Positions 1 to 7,911 of a stretch of 52,116 nt of DNA are shown in pieces (position 1 is the first letter of the stretch; every line of letters starts with the position of its first letter). Source of the stretch: Desulfamplus sp. (GTDB lineage: Bacteria; Desulfobacterota; Desulfobacteria; Desulfobacterales; Desulfobacteraceae); the NCBI GenBank assembly GCA_015232555.1, contig JADFZJ010000021.1, positions 8,857 to 60,972 of the forward strand. The letters run 5' to 3'. The notes under the pieces were generated by a model. That model was not told the DNA's origin, searched no databases, and worked only from the letters and a program-made list of their open reading frames with translations. Position numbers and translations under genes: made by a program.

Positions 1-837
1 CAGAGAACCGCCTACGACTCCGTATATTATCATAGGTATCAGATTAACAGGTGATGAAGATGTCTCATTAGCAAGGAAAAATGCCCCGAGCAGCGTATAA
101 CCTGTGAGCAGGTGAAACATAGGGGGAGCATATTTTACAGGATCAGTTATGTTGAATATCCATGCAGTAACAATAATACCCACAATGTATGCCAAGGTAA
201 TTTCCCACCTGATATAACCTCTTATAATAAGGTAAAGTCCACCAAGTATGATACCCGCACTAAATACTGAACCAATAGCACCCACCTGCTTTCCCATTAA
301 CAGTGAAGAGAGTGGAAACATAGCTACAACCTCTGCTCCTTGATGTTTAAGTGCAGCAAGAGGATCAAGTGCTGTGAAGGTGAACTTATAGTTCACAAGT
401 GCTGTATTAAAATCAAACATGTTCTGCCATGAGAGGGCAAGAATGGAGATTCCGATGAGTGTTGGATTAAAGGGATTACCTCCAATACCACCAAATATCT
501 GCTGTCCAATAACTATACACACAAATGTTCCGGTGATAACTGCCCACCATGGAATAGTTGGTGGCAGCATCATTCCAAACAGCATTCCAATAACTGCTGC
601 GTTGTAGTCATGTATTACAATGGGGCGTTTAGATGCTACGCTGAACAGTGCCTCCCATGCCATTGCACTTGCAATAGATAGACACATCACACCAAGTGCT
701 GCCATGCCAAACTGCATAACTCCAAACAGAGTAGCAGGAAGAGCTGCTGCCATGATATTAAGGTTAATGGTTTTTATACTGTCGCCATCATGCCAGAACG
801 GGGCGTGGGATACTGTAAATTTATTCTGTTTAACCAT
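1..837 (-). CDS. rnfD: Rnf complex membrane subunit RnfD (3' part cut by window edge)
   Basis: The frame is open from an ATG at 837-835 down to base 1, giving 279 residues with no stop, so the C-terminus lies outside. RnfD/NqrB-family proteins are integral membrane subunits of the ion-pumping ferredoxin oxidoreductase. The sequence is rich in hydrophobic segments and contains the family motif GGIGGNPFNPTLIG and a late LLTGYTLLGAFFLANE stretch that matches RnfD. The start codon overlaps the end of rnfC by 8 nt, so the two are translationally coupled. Oddity: where other RnfD proteins have the covalent-FMN site (S-x-ATPL), this protein reads TALDPLAALK, with Asp in place of the acceptor Thr in my hand alignment. 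Identity is firm. Loss of the flavin is an inference. Confidence 0.9.
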   Translation of the reverse strand, partial: MVKQNKFTVSHAPFWHDGDSIKTINLNIMAAALPATLFGVMQFGMAALGVMCLSIASAMAWEALFSVASKRPIVIHDYNAAVIGMLFGMMLPPTIPWWAVITGTFVCIVIGQQIFGGIGGNPFNPTLIGISILALSWQNMFDFNTALVNYKFTFTALDPLAALKHQGAEVVAMFPLSSLLMGKQVGAIGSVFSAGIILGGLYLIIRGYIRWEITLAYIVGIIVTAWIFNITDPVKYAPPMFHLLTGYTLLGAFFLANETSSSPVNLIPMIIYGVVGGSL

Positions 838-2134
838 TATCAGCCTCCGTTTCAATTTTCATAAGCTCATATTTGCCAAGCCTGATATACTGGAAAATTG
901 GGATTTTCGCACTGCATACATAGCTGCAAAGTCCACATTCAATACATGAAAAGAGTTCATAGCTTTCAGCAGCATCTTGATAGAGAGTCGCCTCAAGATA
1001 ACGCACTAGAATATTGACAGGTACTTTGGCAGGACATATTCTAACACATTTCCCGCAGTTAATACATGGGTAGTCAGATATCATTGGAATTTCACTGCTG
1101 TCTTGAACAATCAATGTATCCATATCAGGAGTAACCGGATGATAGAGAGTATAGGCTGCAACTCCTCTTAGTGGACCACCAATTATGATTCTGTCTTTTT
1201 CAGCAGTTTCAACTCCAATTTTAGTAAAAATCCTATGGATTGGCGTACCTATCGTAGCAGACACCCTGCTTTTTTTCCCTTTTTTATCTATAATTGTGAC
1301 TATTTTTTCATAGACGGGCTGTTTTTCTGAGTAGGCTTTTACAAGAGAGATAGCAGCCTCGACGGAGATAAAGCAGACACCAAGCTCTTCACAGCTCTTG
1401 CCCGGGACAAATGAGATATCAAGATATTTATCCATAATCATTGGCGAGAGTGAGTGCACATAGTCAGAAGATACTTTGACAATTTTCAAGCTGTTAAATG
1501 CAGATAGTTTTGCCAAAGCGTCAGGCATTGCTATGGAGATATCGCTAATGCCTGTCAACTGTTTTAGAAGTGTTACGGCTTTTGACAGATCGTCTCGGAA
1601 TCTTGTCAAAACGTACTGACGCGTGGTGCAAAGAATATCTTCATCCACGCCGTTTATGACTATTTTATTAATATTGATTCCACTTGATTTTACTCCACCA
1701 GTTGCTGCATCTGCGAGCAGTTGTAGTGGAGGATTACCTGGAATCCCTCTCAGATAGCTGTCTGCCGTCTGGATATCAGGGATAGCCGCACACTCTGCAA
1801 AACTGTTGTCAATATCTTGTTTTGCATTGGTTTCCAAAACAAGATATGTTGCAAGTAATCCGAAATCCCCTGTAAATGGAGCGATAAATGTGATGATACC
1901 GGAAACAGGAGACAATACATATTCTCTACTATCTTTGTAGAGAAATATCCTTTCTCCCTTTTTGATCATATCACCTTTTTTTACAAGCGTCTCTTTTGTG
2001 CTGTCCAATGGTTCTTTCAGCATAAGGATCAATCTTGGTGGTATGGGGATGGCTTCCGGCTCTTTTGGACCTGGTTCAACCAGATCGCACTTTAGCTTTG
2101 ATTCAGTCAATCCGATAAACGATCTCTTAATCAT
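830..2134 (-). CDS. rnfC: RnfC-like iron-sulfur subunit, divergent
   Basis: 434 residues. RnfC is the peripheral subunit that normally exchanges electrons with NADH. Two ferredoxin motifs are visible near the C-terminus: CINCGKCVRICP from about residue 357 and CIECGLCSYVC from about 397, each suited to a 4Fe-4S cluster. The N-terminal part is a barrel-sandwich-like region with VLSPVSGIITFIAP. The glycine-rich nucleotide loop of typical RnfC (GxGGAGFPT) is replaced by AATGGVKSSG, and the INxAECEPY motif by INGVDEDIL. NADH/FMN binding is therefore doubtful. The ATG follows an AAAGG ribosome site. The gene sits between a tetraheme cytochrome (57 nt upstream) and rnfD (8 nt overlap). RnfC family membership is secure from the cluster motifs and context; the electron partner is inferred. 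Confidence 0.88.
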   Translation of the reverse strand: MIKRSFIGLTESKLKCDLVEPGPKEPEAIPIPPRLILMLKEPLDSTKETLVKKGDMIKKGERIFLYKDSREYVLSPVSGIITFIAPFTGDFGLLATYLVLETNAKQDIDNSFAECAAIPDIQTADSYLRGIPGNPPLQLLADAATGGVKSSGININKIVINGVDEDILCTTRQYVLTRFRDDLSKAVTLLKQLTGISDISIAMPDALAKLSAFNSLKIVKVSSDYVHSLSPMIMDKYLDISFVPGKSCEELGVCFISVEAAISLVKAYSEKQPVYEKIVTIIDKKGKKSRVSATIGTPIHRIFTKIGVETAEKDRIIIGGPLRGVAAYTLYHPVTPDMDTLIVQDSSEIPMISDYPCINCGKCVRICPAKVPVNILVRYLEATLYQDAAESYELFSCIECGLCSYVCSAKIPIFQYIRLGKYELMKIETEADNG

Positions 2135-2191
2135 AACAAACCTTTATCTGGTGAAATTAGTGATACATGCACATAGCTTGACTATATCAGG

Positions 2192-2557
2192 TTATAGTGC
2201 ATGACATGAATTACACTCCACTGGACCTGCCCCTTTCTCTTTGTGGCAGCCTATACATTGTGCGTGGAATGCGTCTGTCCTACTTGGCATACTCTCATCA
2301 CCGGTAGCCTGATGACACTCTTTGCAACTATAGACTTCATCATCTTCAATATTGTGATGACAATCAAGGCACGAAAGGTCATAATCCTGACTATGCACAG
2401 CATGAGTAAAAAGCACCTTGCCTGCGGCATTCTGAAACATCAACCTTACAGGTTCTTCAGGTGCCGGCGGCGGGAATGCTGCATAACAGGTGATTCCAGT
2501 GATAAAAAGCACAACAGCCAATAACGAAGCGATTTGTAAATCTTTTTTCGAGGTCAT
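2192..2557 (-). CDS. periplasmic tetraheme c-type cytochrome (class III-like)
   Basis: 121 residues with a Sec signal peptide: a hydrophobic core at about residues 8-25, with likely cleavage after CYAA. Four CXXCH haem motifs follow: CLDCH, CKECH, CIGCH and CNSCH. A FTHAVH segment supplies candidate distal histidines, as in cytochrome c3/c7 proteins. It should be a low-potential periplasmic electron carrier. It is the first gene before rnfC and rnfD on the same strand, as in other sulfate reducers and in Methanosarcina, where a multihaem cytochrome works with Rnf. Given the degenerate nucleotide site in the RnfC here, it may be the physiological partner of the complex (inference). The family is clear; the exact subclass is not. 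Confidence 0.9.
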   Translation of the reverse strand: MTSKKDLQIASLLAVVLFITGITCYAAFPPPAPEEPVRLMFQNAAGKVLFTHAVHSQDYDLSCLDCHHNIEDDEVYSCKECHQATGDESMPSRTDAFHAQCIGCHKEKGAGPVECNSCHAL

Positions 2558-2884
2558 GGTAAGTTGCTCTCATCCTTAAAATGTGTAAAAACTTTAAATA
2601 CGGTTAATACAACAAACTCCAAAACTCTAATTAAAACATTAAAATCTAAATTAACATATCATAAGTCTCCTTATGATATTCTTAATATATAAGAACCTTA
2701 ATACAAGACCTTGACTCTACTATATTAGAACATCATAATATTCAAGCAAAAATAGAATTCTTCTGGAATATTTTAAACACTATGCGGATTTAAATAGTAA
2801 AAGTTCCAAATATTATCGGAGTAATTTATGGGGGGCTATTGAGGAATTTTTTTAGGTAATCTAATGATACTAATTAGTCTGAAT
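2558..2884. other. 327-bp AT-rich intergenic region
   Basis: No reading frame worth calling and no RNA motif recognised. It lies between rseC and the cytochrome, both read on the minus strand, so it should contain the promoter of the cytochrome-rnfC-rnfD genes. A weak ribosome site (AAGGATGAG) precedes the cytochrome start at 2557. I could not pick out a convincing -35/-10 pair. Confidence 0.4.
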
Positions 2885-3358
2885 TTAAGATGGTTTAATC
2901 GATGACTTAACAGAGCAAGAGCCTGTTTTCTGGACAAATCGCATCATAAATGGTTGATATTCTTTTTTATCTACACAAATATTATTGATAAATCTTATTA
3001 TTAAGAATGATATAATAAAACATATAAGCCCAAAAAACATTGATATTATAGATTTATCCATGTTTAATCTAATAGCTATAACTTCTCCAATTGCGGCACC
3101 TACCATCATAAGGATAATAGGAAAAATATAGAGCAAAAATGTTATTTTAAGAAGCGGTGCAGTCTTTAATCCTACAACGATTCTATCGCCGGTTGAGGCA
3201 TTAAGTGAATTTTCCACATGAATAGTCATATCCTCTATTTTAGAATGCTCTCCACATGAATCTCTTGATTCGCATGAATCACATGATTTTGAACGTGTAG
3301 TTTTAACCCAAGCCATTGAGCCAGATGTTTCTGTGATAATCCCCTCTTTAGTGATCAT
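2885..3358 (-). CDS. rseC: RseC/MucC family membrane protein (SoxR-reducing system)
   Basis: 157 residues. The N-terminal soluble part holds a cysteine cluster, CDSCESRDSC, at about residues 26-35. Two membrane segments follow, at about 70-92 (FLLYIFPIILMMVGAAIG) and 105-125. This is the RseC/MucC layout, and the E. coli homologue is linked to the Rsx (Rnf) complex that keeps SoxR reduced. The start codon at 3358 has AAGGATATC upstream, spaced a little far. It is co-oriented with and upstream of the rnf genes, so a role in Rnf assembly or function is plausible. About 330 bp separate it from the cytochrome, so it may have its own transcript. Confidence 0.8.
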   Translation of the reverse strand: MITKEGIITETSGSMAWVKTTRSKSCDSCESRDSCGEHSKIEDMTIHVENSLNASTGDRIVVGLKTAPLLKITFLLYIFPIILMMVGAAIGEVIAIRLNMDKSIISMFFGLICFIISFLIIRFINNICVDKKEYQPFMMRFVQKTGSCSVKSSIKPS

Positions 3359-3427
3359 TATATTGATGATATCCTTATTAGCTTAATATCCAGACATTTT
3401 TATAATTAATGCTGATTTGAATTCATT

Positions 3428-3736
3428 TCAAGCATAGATATTAATGTTCAGCGAACGTTTTTTTATGCTATATTCCTGTTCTATTCGGCTCTGTTCTCTA
3501 TTATACTGTGCTTCAAGTTGTTTTAGTTTTGCCTCATGTTCCTGCTCAAGAGATGCCTGTTTTCCTGAATATTCTTGTTCAATTTTATTTTTTTCGTTAC
3601 TAAGATTGACTTTGTAATCAACACTGTTGTTTTCAGAAGAAAGCTGAGCCTGAGCAACAGATGGGGTAGTATCTTTGGCAGTAATCTGCCTTTGATAGTG
3701 CATATATGAACCGGCCATATTTATACCTGGTATCAT
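3428..3736 (-). CDS. small coiled-coil protein, unknown function
   Basis: 102 residues; I do not recognise a family. Residues 1-35 are Ser/Thr/Gln-rich. Residues about 45-96 form a highly charged heptad-like helix rich in Glu, Lys and Gln, with repeated QEY/QEH units (KIEQEY, SLEQEH, RIEQEY). That suggests an internal repeat of roughly 17-23 residues and a coiled coil. There is no signal peptide or membrane segment. A GGGGGG run 5 nt before the ATG can act as the ribosome site. It is about 70 nt upstream of rseC and co-oriented with it. Coding is supported by the clean heptad pattern and the ribosome site; the function is unknown. Confidence 0.6.
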   Translation of the reverse strand: MIPGINMAGSYMHYQRQITAKDTTPSVAQAQLSSENNSVDYKVNLSNEKNKIEQEYSGKQASLEQEHEAKLKQLEAQYNREQSRIEQEYSIKKRSLNINIYA

Positions 3737-3836
3737 TGGATGCCCCCCTTATTTTATTTAATATCTTAAACTAAATAAACTTTCATGCTCGAAGCTGTCA
3801 CCCCGAATTATGAAAATCGCATTTTTACAGTATAGA

Positions 3837-4256
3837 TCACGCCATCAGATCTATATTTGAACGAGACAAAGGAATCTGTCCATAAGGCGACTGATAGAAC
3901 TGAGATTGTATCTGCTGATTTTGCTGTACATTTTTAGCCATCTGTGATTCTTGTGCTTGCTGAACTGATGTTGATGCCGTCTCCTGTACAGAATATGACG
4001 CTTCTGATGAGATAGAAGCATTCAAGGGCTGAGTTGTACTAAGATTGTTTTGTTCTCTTGCTTCTTGGGATATATTCACACTGAAGTCATTACCTGAAGC
4101 TGCCCCTGACGATTGCAGAGGTGATACTTCCTTGAGCGTGTCCTGGGATAAAGGATTGCTCTGTCCCTGTGTTCCATTCACTGCCTGACTGCTGGATACA
4201 GGAGAGTATGGATTTAATAGTGAATTGGAATAGCTTGAATAGCTGTTTACATTCAT
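3837..4256 (-). CDS. Ser/Gln-rich low-complexity protein, unknown function
   Basis: 139 residues from the ATG at 4256, chosen because AAGGAGG sits 6 nt upstream; a longer frame to 4337 lacks a ribosome site. The protein opens with MNVNSYSSYSNSLLNPYSP and is dominated by Ser, Gln, Asn and Ala. It has no membrane segment, signal peptide or cysteine. A helix-prone FSVNISQEAREQ stretch and a Gln-rich SVQQAQESQMAKNVQQNQ stretch are the only structured-looking parts. Together with the coiled-coil protein downstream it forms a small same-strand pair. I do not recognise it. The composition suggests a disordered or exported/scaffold protein, but that is a guess. Confidence 0.55.
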   Translation of the reverse strand: MNVNSYSSYSNSLLNPYSPVSSSQAVNGTQGQSNPLSQDTLKEVSPLQSSGAASGNDFSVNISQEAREQNNLSTTQPLNASISSEASYSVQETASTSVQQAQESQMAKNVQQNQQIQSQFYQSPYGQIPLSRSNIDLMA

Positions 4257-4464
4257 GATATCCTCCTTATTTATGAGTTCTTTTACTACTGCCATGCTGT
4301 TTTTTAATAAAATATATATTGTCTCTGTTAAAGTCAATTTTTTTTAATATTTTTCCTTGACAAGCTGTTGGTGAGTAATATATAAGCATCACGTCTTTTG
4401 GGGCGTATCTGATAAGTTTATTTGCCTTTATTCTGGCAGCTTACACCTCTCTTAAGAAAATTGC

Positions 4465-4540
4465 TCCTCAGTAGCTCAGTCGGCAGAGCAAGTGGCTGTT
4501 AACCACTGGGTCCGCGGTTCAAATCCGTGCTGAGGAGCCA
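4465..4540 (+). tRNA. tRNA-Asn (GTT)
   Basis: A 76-nt cloverleaf with acceptor arm TCCTCAG (4465-4471) pairing CTGAGGA (4530-4536). The anticodon stem AGTGG/CCACT encloses CTGTTAA, with anticodon GTT at 4498-4500. The T arm contains GGTTCAAATCC. The discriminator is G, and the CCA end is encoded (4538-4540). Confidence 0.97.
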
Positions 4541-4557
4541 CTTTTAGAAAAGATTCA

Positions 4558-4587
4558 GCCTTGGAACTCCTCTTCCAAGGCTTTTTT
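4558..4587 (+). terminator. Rho-independent terminator after tRNA-Asn
   Basis: Perfect 9-bp stem GCCTTGGAA (4558-4566) and TTCCAAGGC (4573-4581), 6-nt loop, followed by six T residues (4582-4587). It lies 17 nt after the tRNA. Confidence 0.92.
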
Positions 4588-4652
4588 ATTTTTTCTTTTC
4601 CGTTCTTTTTATTTAAAAAAACTCCTCCCTACTAAAATAATAATACAAACTC

Positions 4653-4681
4653 TTGACAACTCACCTCTTCCAGAATACTAC
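4653..4681 (+). promoter_or_regulatory. possible sigma-70 promoter for the two-component genes
   Basis: A consensus TTGACA (4653-4658) is followed, after 17 nt, by a weak -10 (TACTAC, 4676-4681), 64 nt before the kinase start. Only the -35 is convincing. Confidence 0.35.
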
Positions 4682-4745
4682 TTTTGCCTAAAGTCTACAT
4701 AATAGTCCCCTAAAATATTTATGACAAACTACAACACGAGCTTAT

Positions 4746-6029
4746 ATGAATAAAATCAAGACAATAAAGATTCTTGTTATTGATGACGAACCTTACATAA
4801 GAGAGAGTATAAAAGGCTTTCTTGAAGACTACAGCTATAGAGTTATTGATGCTGAAAACGGGCAAAAGGGGCTTGAATATTTTGAGCAGGAGTCTCCTGA
4901 CCTTGTATTCTGCGATCTCCGCATGCCCCGAATGGACGGACTTGAAGTTCTTAGTAAGATTGTTAAAATATCTCCGGACACACCAGTTATTATTATTTCT
5001 GGAGTAGGCAACATTGCAGATACTGTGGAAGCTCTGAGGCTTGGTGCATGGGATTATATAATAAAACCTCTTCAGGATATGACAGTTCTATTACACTCTA
5101 TTGAAAAATCTCTTGAGAGAGCCGCCCTGATAAAAGAGAAAGAGATTTACAGAAAAGACCTTGAAGCATTAAACGCAAGGCTTTTAAACTCACTTGATAA
5201 CCTTGAGAAAACCAAGGATAAGCTCGTTCAATCTGAAAAAATGGCAGCACTTGGAGGGCTTGTTGCCGGAGTTGCACATGAGATCAATACGCCGGTGGGA
5301 ATTGCTATTACAGCAGCATCTTTTATTAAAGATAAAACCAGCAATGTGCAGGAGCTATACACCGCTGGCAATCTGAAAAAAAGTGATCTTGAGTCCTATC
5401 TTAAAAATATGGGTGAGGTCTCTAACTCAATTTTTATTAATATGGAGCGTGCTGCCTCACTGATCAAAAGCTTTAAGCAGATCGCAGTTGATCAGAGTGT
5501 TGAGAATAAACGGAGATTTAATTTTAAAAGATATCTTCAGGATGTGCTTATCAGCCTTAAACCCGCCTACCGTAATACTGGATGCACTGTTAATATAGAT
5601 TGTGCCGATGATATTGAGATATTATCTTATCCAGGTGCATATTCCCAAATTATAAGCAATCTTGTCATTAACTCTGTTGTTCATGGATTCCCAAATAAGA
5701 AAAATGGTGAAATTTCATTTGCCATTTCAATGAGTGAGCTTAGTAATGAAGAATTGACCATACGCTACAAAGACAATGGTGAGGGAATGACTCAAGAGCA
5801 GGTAAGCAAAGTCTTTGAGCCTTTCTATACAACTATGCGTGGTCAGGGAGGAACTGGACTTGGCATGTCGATTGTTTATAACATTGTAACTCAAACGCTT
5901 GGGGGCACAATTGAGTGTAGAAGTATGCCTGGTGTAGAGACAGAATTTTTAATAACAGTTCCGCTTGTTGTTCCAGATGCCGATTCCGCTCATTCTAAAG
6001 CCTTTTTAAAAATTAATTATCATGTTTAA
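4746..6029 (+). CDS. receiver domain-histidine kinase fusion
   Basis: 427 residues. An N-terminal CheY-like receiver occupies about residues 6-120 with phospho-acceptor D57 in FCDLRMPRMDG. A coiled-coil linker (about 125-165) follows, then a dimerisation/phosphotransfer helix with H178 in AGVAHEINTPVG. A HATPase_c domain has its N box at NLVINSVVHG and G box at GGTGLGMSIV. There are no membrane segments, so this is a cytoplasmic kinase that takes input through its own receiver. Such proteins usually relay between another kinase and an output. No good ribosome site precedes the ATG. Its end overlaps the next kinase gene by 8 nt, pointing to a shared transcript and pathway. The signal is unknown. 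Confidence 0.9.
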   Translation: MNKIKTIKILVIDDEPYIRESIKGFLEDYSYRVIDAENGQKGLEYFEQESPDLVFCDLRMPRMDGLEVLSKIVKISPDTPVIIISGVGNIADTVEALRLGAWDYIIKPLQDMTVLLHSIEKSLERAALIKEKEIYRKDLEALNARLLNSLDNLEKTKDKLVQSEKMAALGGLVAGVAHEINTPVGIAITAASFIKDKTSNVQELYTAGNLKKSDLESYLKNMGEVSNSIFINMERAASLIKSFKQIAVDQSVENKRRFNFKRYLQDVLISLKPAYRNTGCTVNIDCADDIEILSYPGAYSQIISNLVINSVVHGFPNKKNGEISFAISMSELSNEELTIRYKDNGEGMTQEQVSKVFEPFYTTMRGQGGTGLGMSIVYNIVTQTLGGTIECRSMPGVETEFLITVPLVVPDADSAHSKAFLKINYHV

Positions 6030-7062
6030 TATTTATAATCCGTCAAAGTGGTATCTACATCCAGTTTTCATCTTTGCCTGTTCAATTATTTCATTAGCGA
6101 CTGCCCTTGTGCTGACAATATACTGGTACATGGAGATTACAGCCGCCCTTGAAGTAATCATCATGAAATTCAATATCGATCCTGGTCAAATATTTCCTTC
6201 AAGGACAGGTATGACAATTCTTGTTCTTACTATGTTGGTAACGGTTGTTTTGACTGGTATTTTGCTTGCATTTATTTATTATCAGAGAACTCTTCGACTT
6301 TTTAGGCTCCAACACAATTTCATCTACAACTTTACACATGAACTTAAAACCCCTGTAACATCTCTAAAGATTTATCTTGAAACATTTCTCCGCCACCCCC
6401 TTGAGCCTGAAGAAATCAGAAAATATAGTGAATATATGCTAAGTGATGTAGGACGGCTAACTGAAAATATTAACAGCATATTAAATCTTGCAAGGATTGA
6501 GAGCCGCTCTTATGGTGCTGATTTAACCAATCAAAACATGTTTGACTTGATTGATAAATTCTGTAAAAAAAATAAAACCCTTTTTCGTAACTGTGATATT
6601 ATTCTTCATAATCCTGGGAATAAACTGATATACCCTGTGAACATATTGCTTTTTGAAATGCTACTGATGAACATTCTATCAAATGCTATGAAATATAATG
6701 TATCTGACAAACCTTGTGTTGACATTATTTTTCATCCTTGCAGGCAGAGACTTCTTATTGATTTTGCTGATAACGGTATTGGCATTGAAAAACATGAATT
6801 TAAAAAAATATTCAGAAAATTTTACCAGTCAGGAACTGCTAATGGTTCAGATGTGAAGGGGAGCGGACTTGGTTTATACTTAGTATTTAGTATTGCAAGA
6901 ATACATGGCTGGAGTGTTACTGCAAAGAGCGAGGGCAAAGGTAAAGGTGCTATATTTACCCTCTTGTTGCCAGGAGATGGTTCTGGCTCTATGAATGGTT
7001 TAGCAGGAGATATCAGAGGGCAAAATTTATGGAAAATGTTGAAAAAAAGTGCATCATGGTAG
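6022..7062 (+). CDS. membrane-bound sensor histidine kinase
   Basis: 346 residues. Two membrane segments lie at about residues 14-37 and 65-88, leaving a short periplasmic loop of roughly 27 residues. HisKA follows with H106 in NFTHELKTPVTSLK, and HATPase_c with N box ILSNAMKYNVS and G boxes DNGIGI and GSGLGLYLV. The small sensor loop suggests detection within the membrane or by a partner protein. It overlaps the preceding receiver-kinase gene by 8 nt and lies 18 nt before an OmpR-type regulator, so it is very likely the cognate kinase of that regulator. Confidence 0.92.
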   Translation: MFNIYNPSKWYLHPVFIFACSIISLATALVLTIYWYMEITAALEVIIMKFNIDPGQIFPSRTGMTILVLTMLVTVVLTGILLAFIYYQRTLRLFRLQHNFIYNFTHELKTPVTSLKIYLETFLRHPLEPEEIRKYSEYMLSDVGRLTENINSILNLARIESRSYGADLTNQNMFDLIDKFCKKNKTLFRNCDIILHNPGNKLIYPVNILLFEMLLMNILSNAMKYNVSDKPCVDIIFHPCRQRLLIDFADNGIGIEKHEFKKIFRKFYQSGTANGSDVKGSGLGLYLVFSIARIHGWSVTAKSEGKGKGAIFTLLLPGDGSGSMNGLAGDIRGQNLWKMLKKSASW

Positions 7063-7080
7063 TAACAAAAAAAGAGGTAC

Positions 7081-7896
7081 ATGGTAATATCTGACAAAAA
7101 ATCTGTTCCGACAGTAACAGAAAAAAAGCGTATTCTTGTAGTAGAAGATGAATCTCATATTGCTGAGGGAATTAAGCTAAACCTTACTATTAAAGGATAT
7201 GATGTTAAAGTTGCATCTGACGGGATGGAAGGTATTGAGCTATGGAGATCGTGGAATCCTGATCTTATTGTGCTTGATATTATGCTTCCAGTGATTGACG
7301 GTTTTTCTCTACTTAGTAAAATCCGCAAAGAAGACGAAAAACTTCCAGTTCTGATACTCTCTGCCAAAAGCAGCGTTAAGGATAAGGTTCACGGGCTACG
7401 TTGCGGAGTTGATGATTATCTTGCCAAACCATTTGACCTTGATGAGTTCCTCCTTCGCATTGAAAGGCTAATTACCCGAACATCGTGGTATGCTAAAAAT
7501 TCAGAATTATCAGATCAAGAGTTATCATATAAAAACATTAAATCTCAAAATCCTCTATTATCACCCAAAATTGATAGTAATGAACAATTCTCAAATGATC
7601 AATTTACTTTTGGTGATAACCATATTGATTTTATAACAGGCAAAGCATCTTGTCAGATTGGTGAGATTATATTGACAGAACAGGAGATTAAGCTCCTTAA
7701 AATTCTAATTACCAACCGTGGCAGACCACTTTCACGTCAGGAGCTTCTTGAAGCTGGCTGGGGATATTCAGGAGATATAACAACCAGAACACTTGATAAC
7801 TTTATGGTGCGTCTCAGAAGATATTTTGAAAACAATCCTCGAAAACCAGTATATTTTAAAAGCAGAAGGTCTGTCGGCTATCTGTTTGACCATTAA
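7081..7896 (+). CDS. OmpR/PhoB-family response regulator
   Basis: 271 residues. The receiver domain occupies about residues 16-132, with acidic pair VVEDE, phospho-acceptor D66 in IVLDIMLP and the conserved Lys in YLAKPFDLDEF. The C-terminal winged-helix DNA-binding domain is at about 180-268, with ILTEQEIKLLKIL and RTLDNFMVRLRRYF. The linker (about 138-172) is unusually long and rich in Ser, Asn and Gln, one of many such inserts in this window. AAGAGG lies 6 nt before the ATG. It is the likely output of the membrane kinase immediately upstream. Targets cannot be told from the sequence. Confidence 0.93.
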   Translation: MVISDKKSVPTVTEKKRILVVEDESHIAEGIKLNLTIKGYDVKVASDGMEGIELWRSWNPDLIVLDIMLPVIDGFSLLSKIRKEDEKLPVLILSAKSSVKDKVHGLRCGVDDYLAKPFDLDEFLLRIERLITRTSWYAKNSELSDQELSYKNIKSQNPLLSPKIDSNEQFSNDQFTFGDNHIDFITGKASCQIGEIILTEQEIKLLKILITNRGRPLSRQELLEAGWGYSGDITTRTLDNFMVRLRRYFENNPRKPVYFKSRRSVGYLFDH

Positions 7897-7911
7897 TACT
7901 GAAGTAATATT

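Noticed and set aside
1962-2204. Plus-strand open frame across the rnfC start region
   Set aside because: It is antisense to rnfC and lacks a ribosome site or family features; treated as a shadow.
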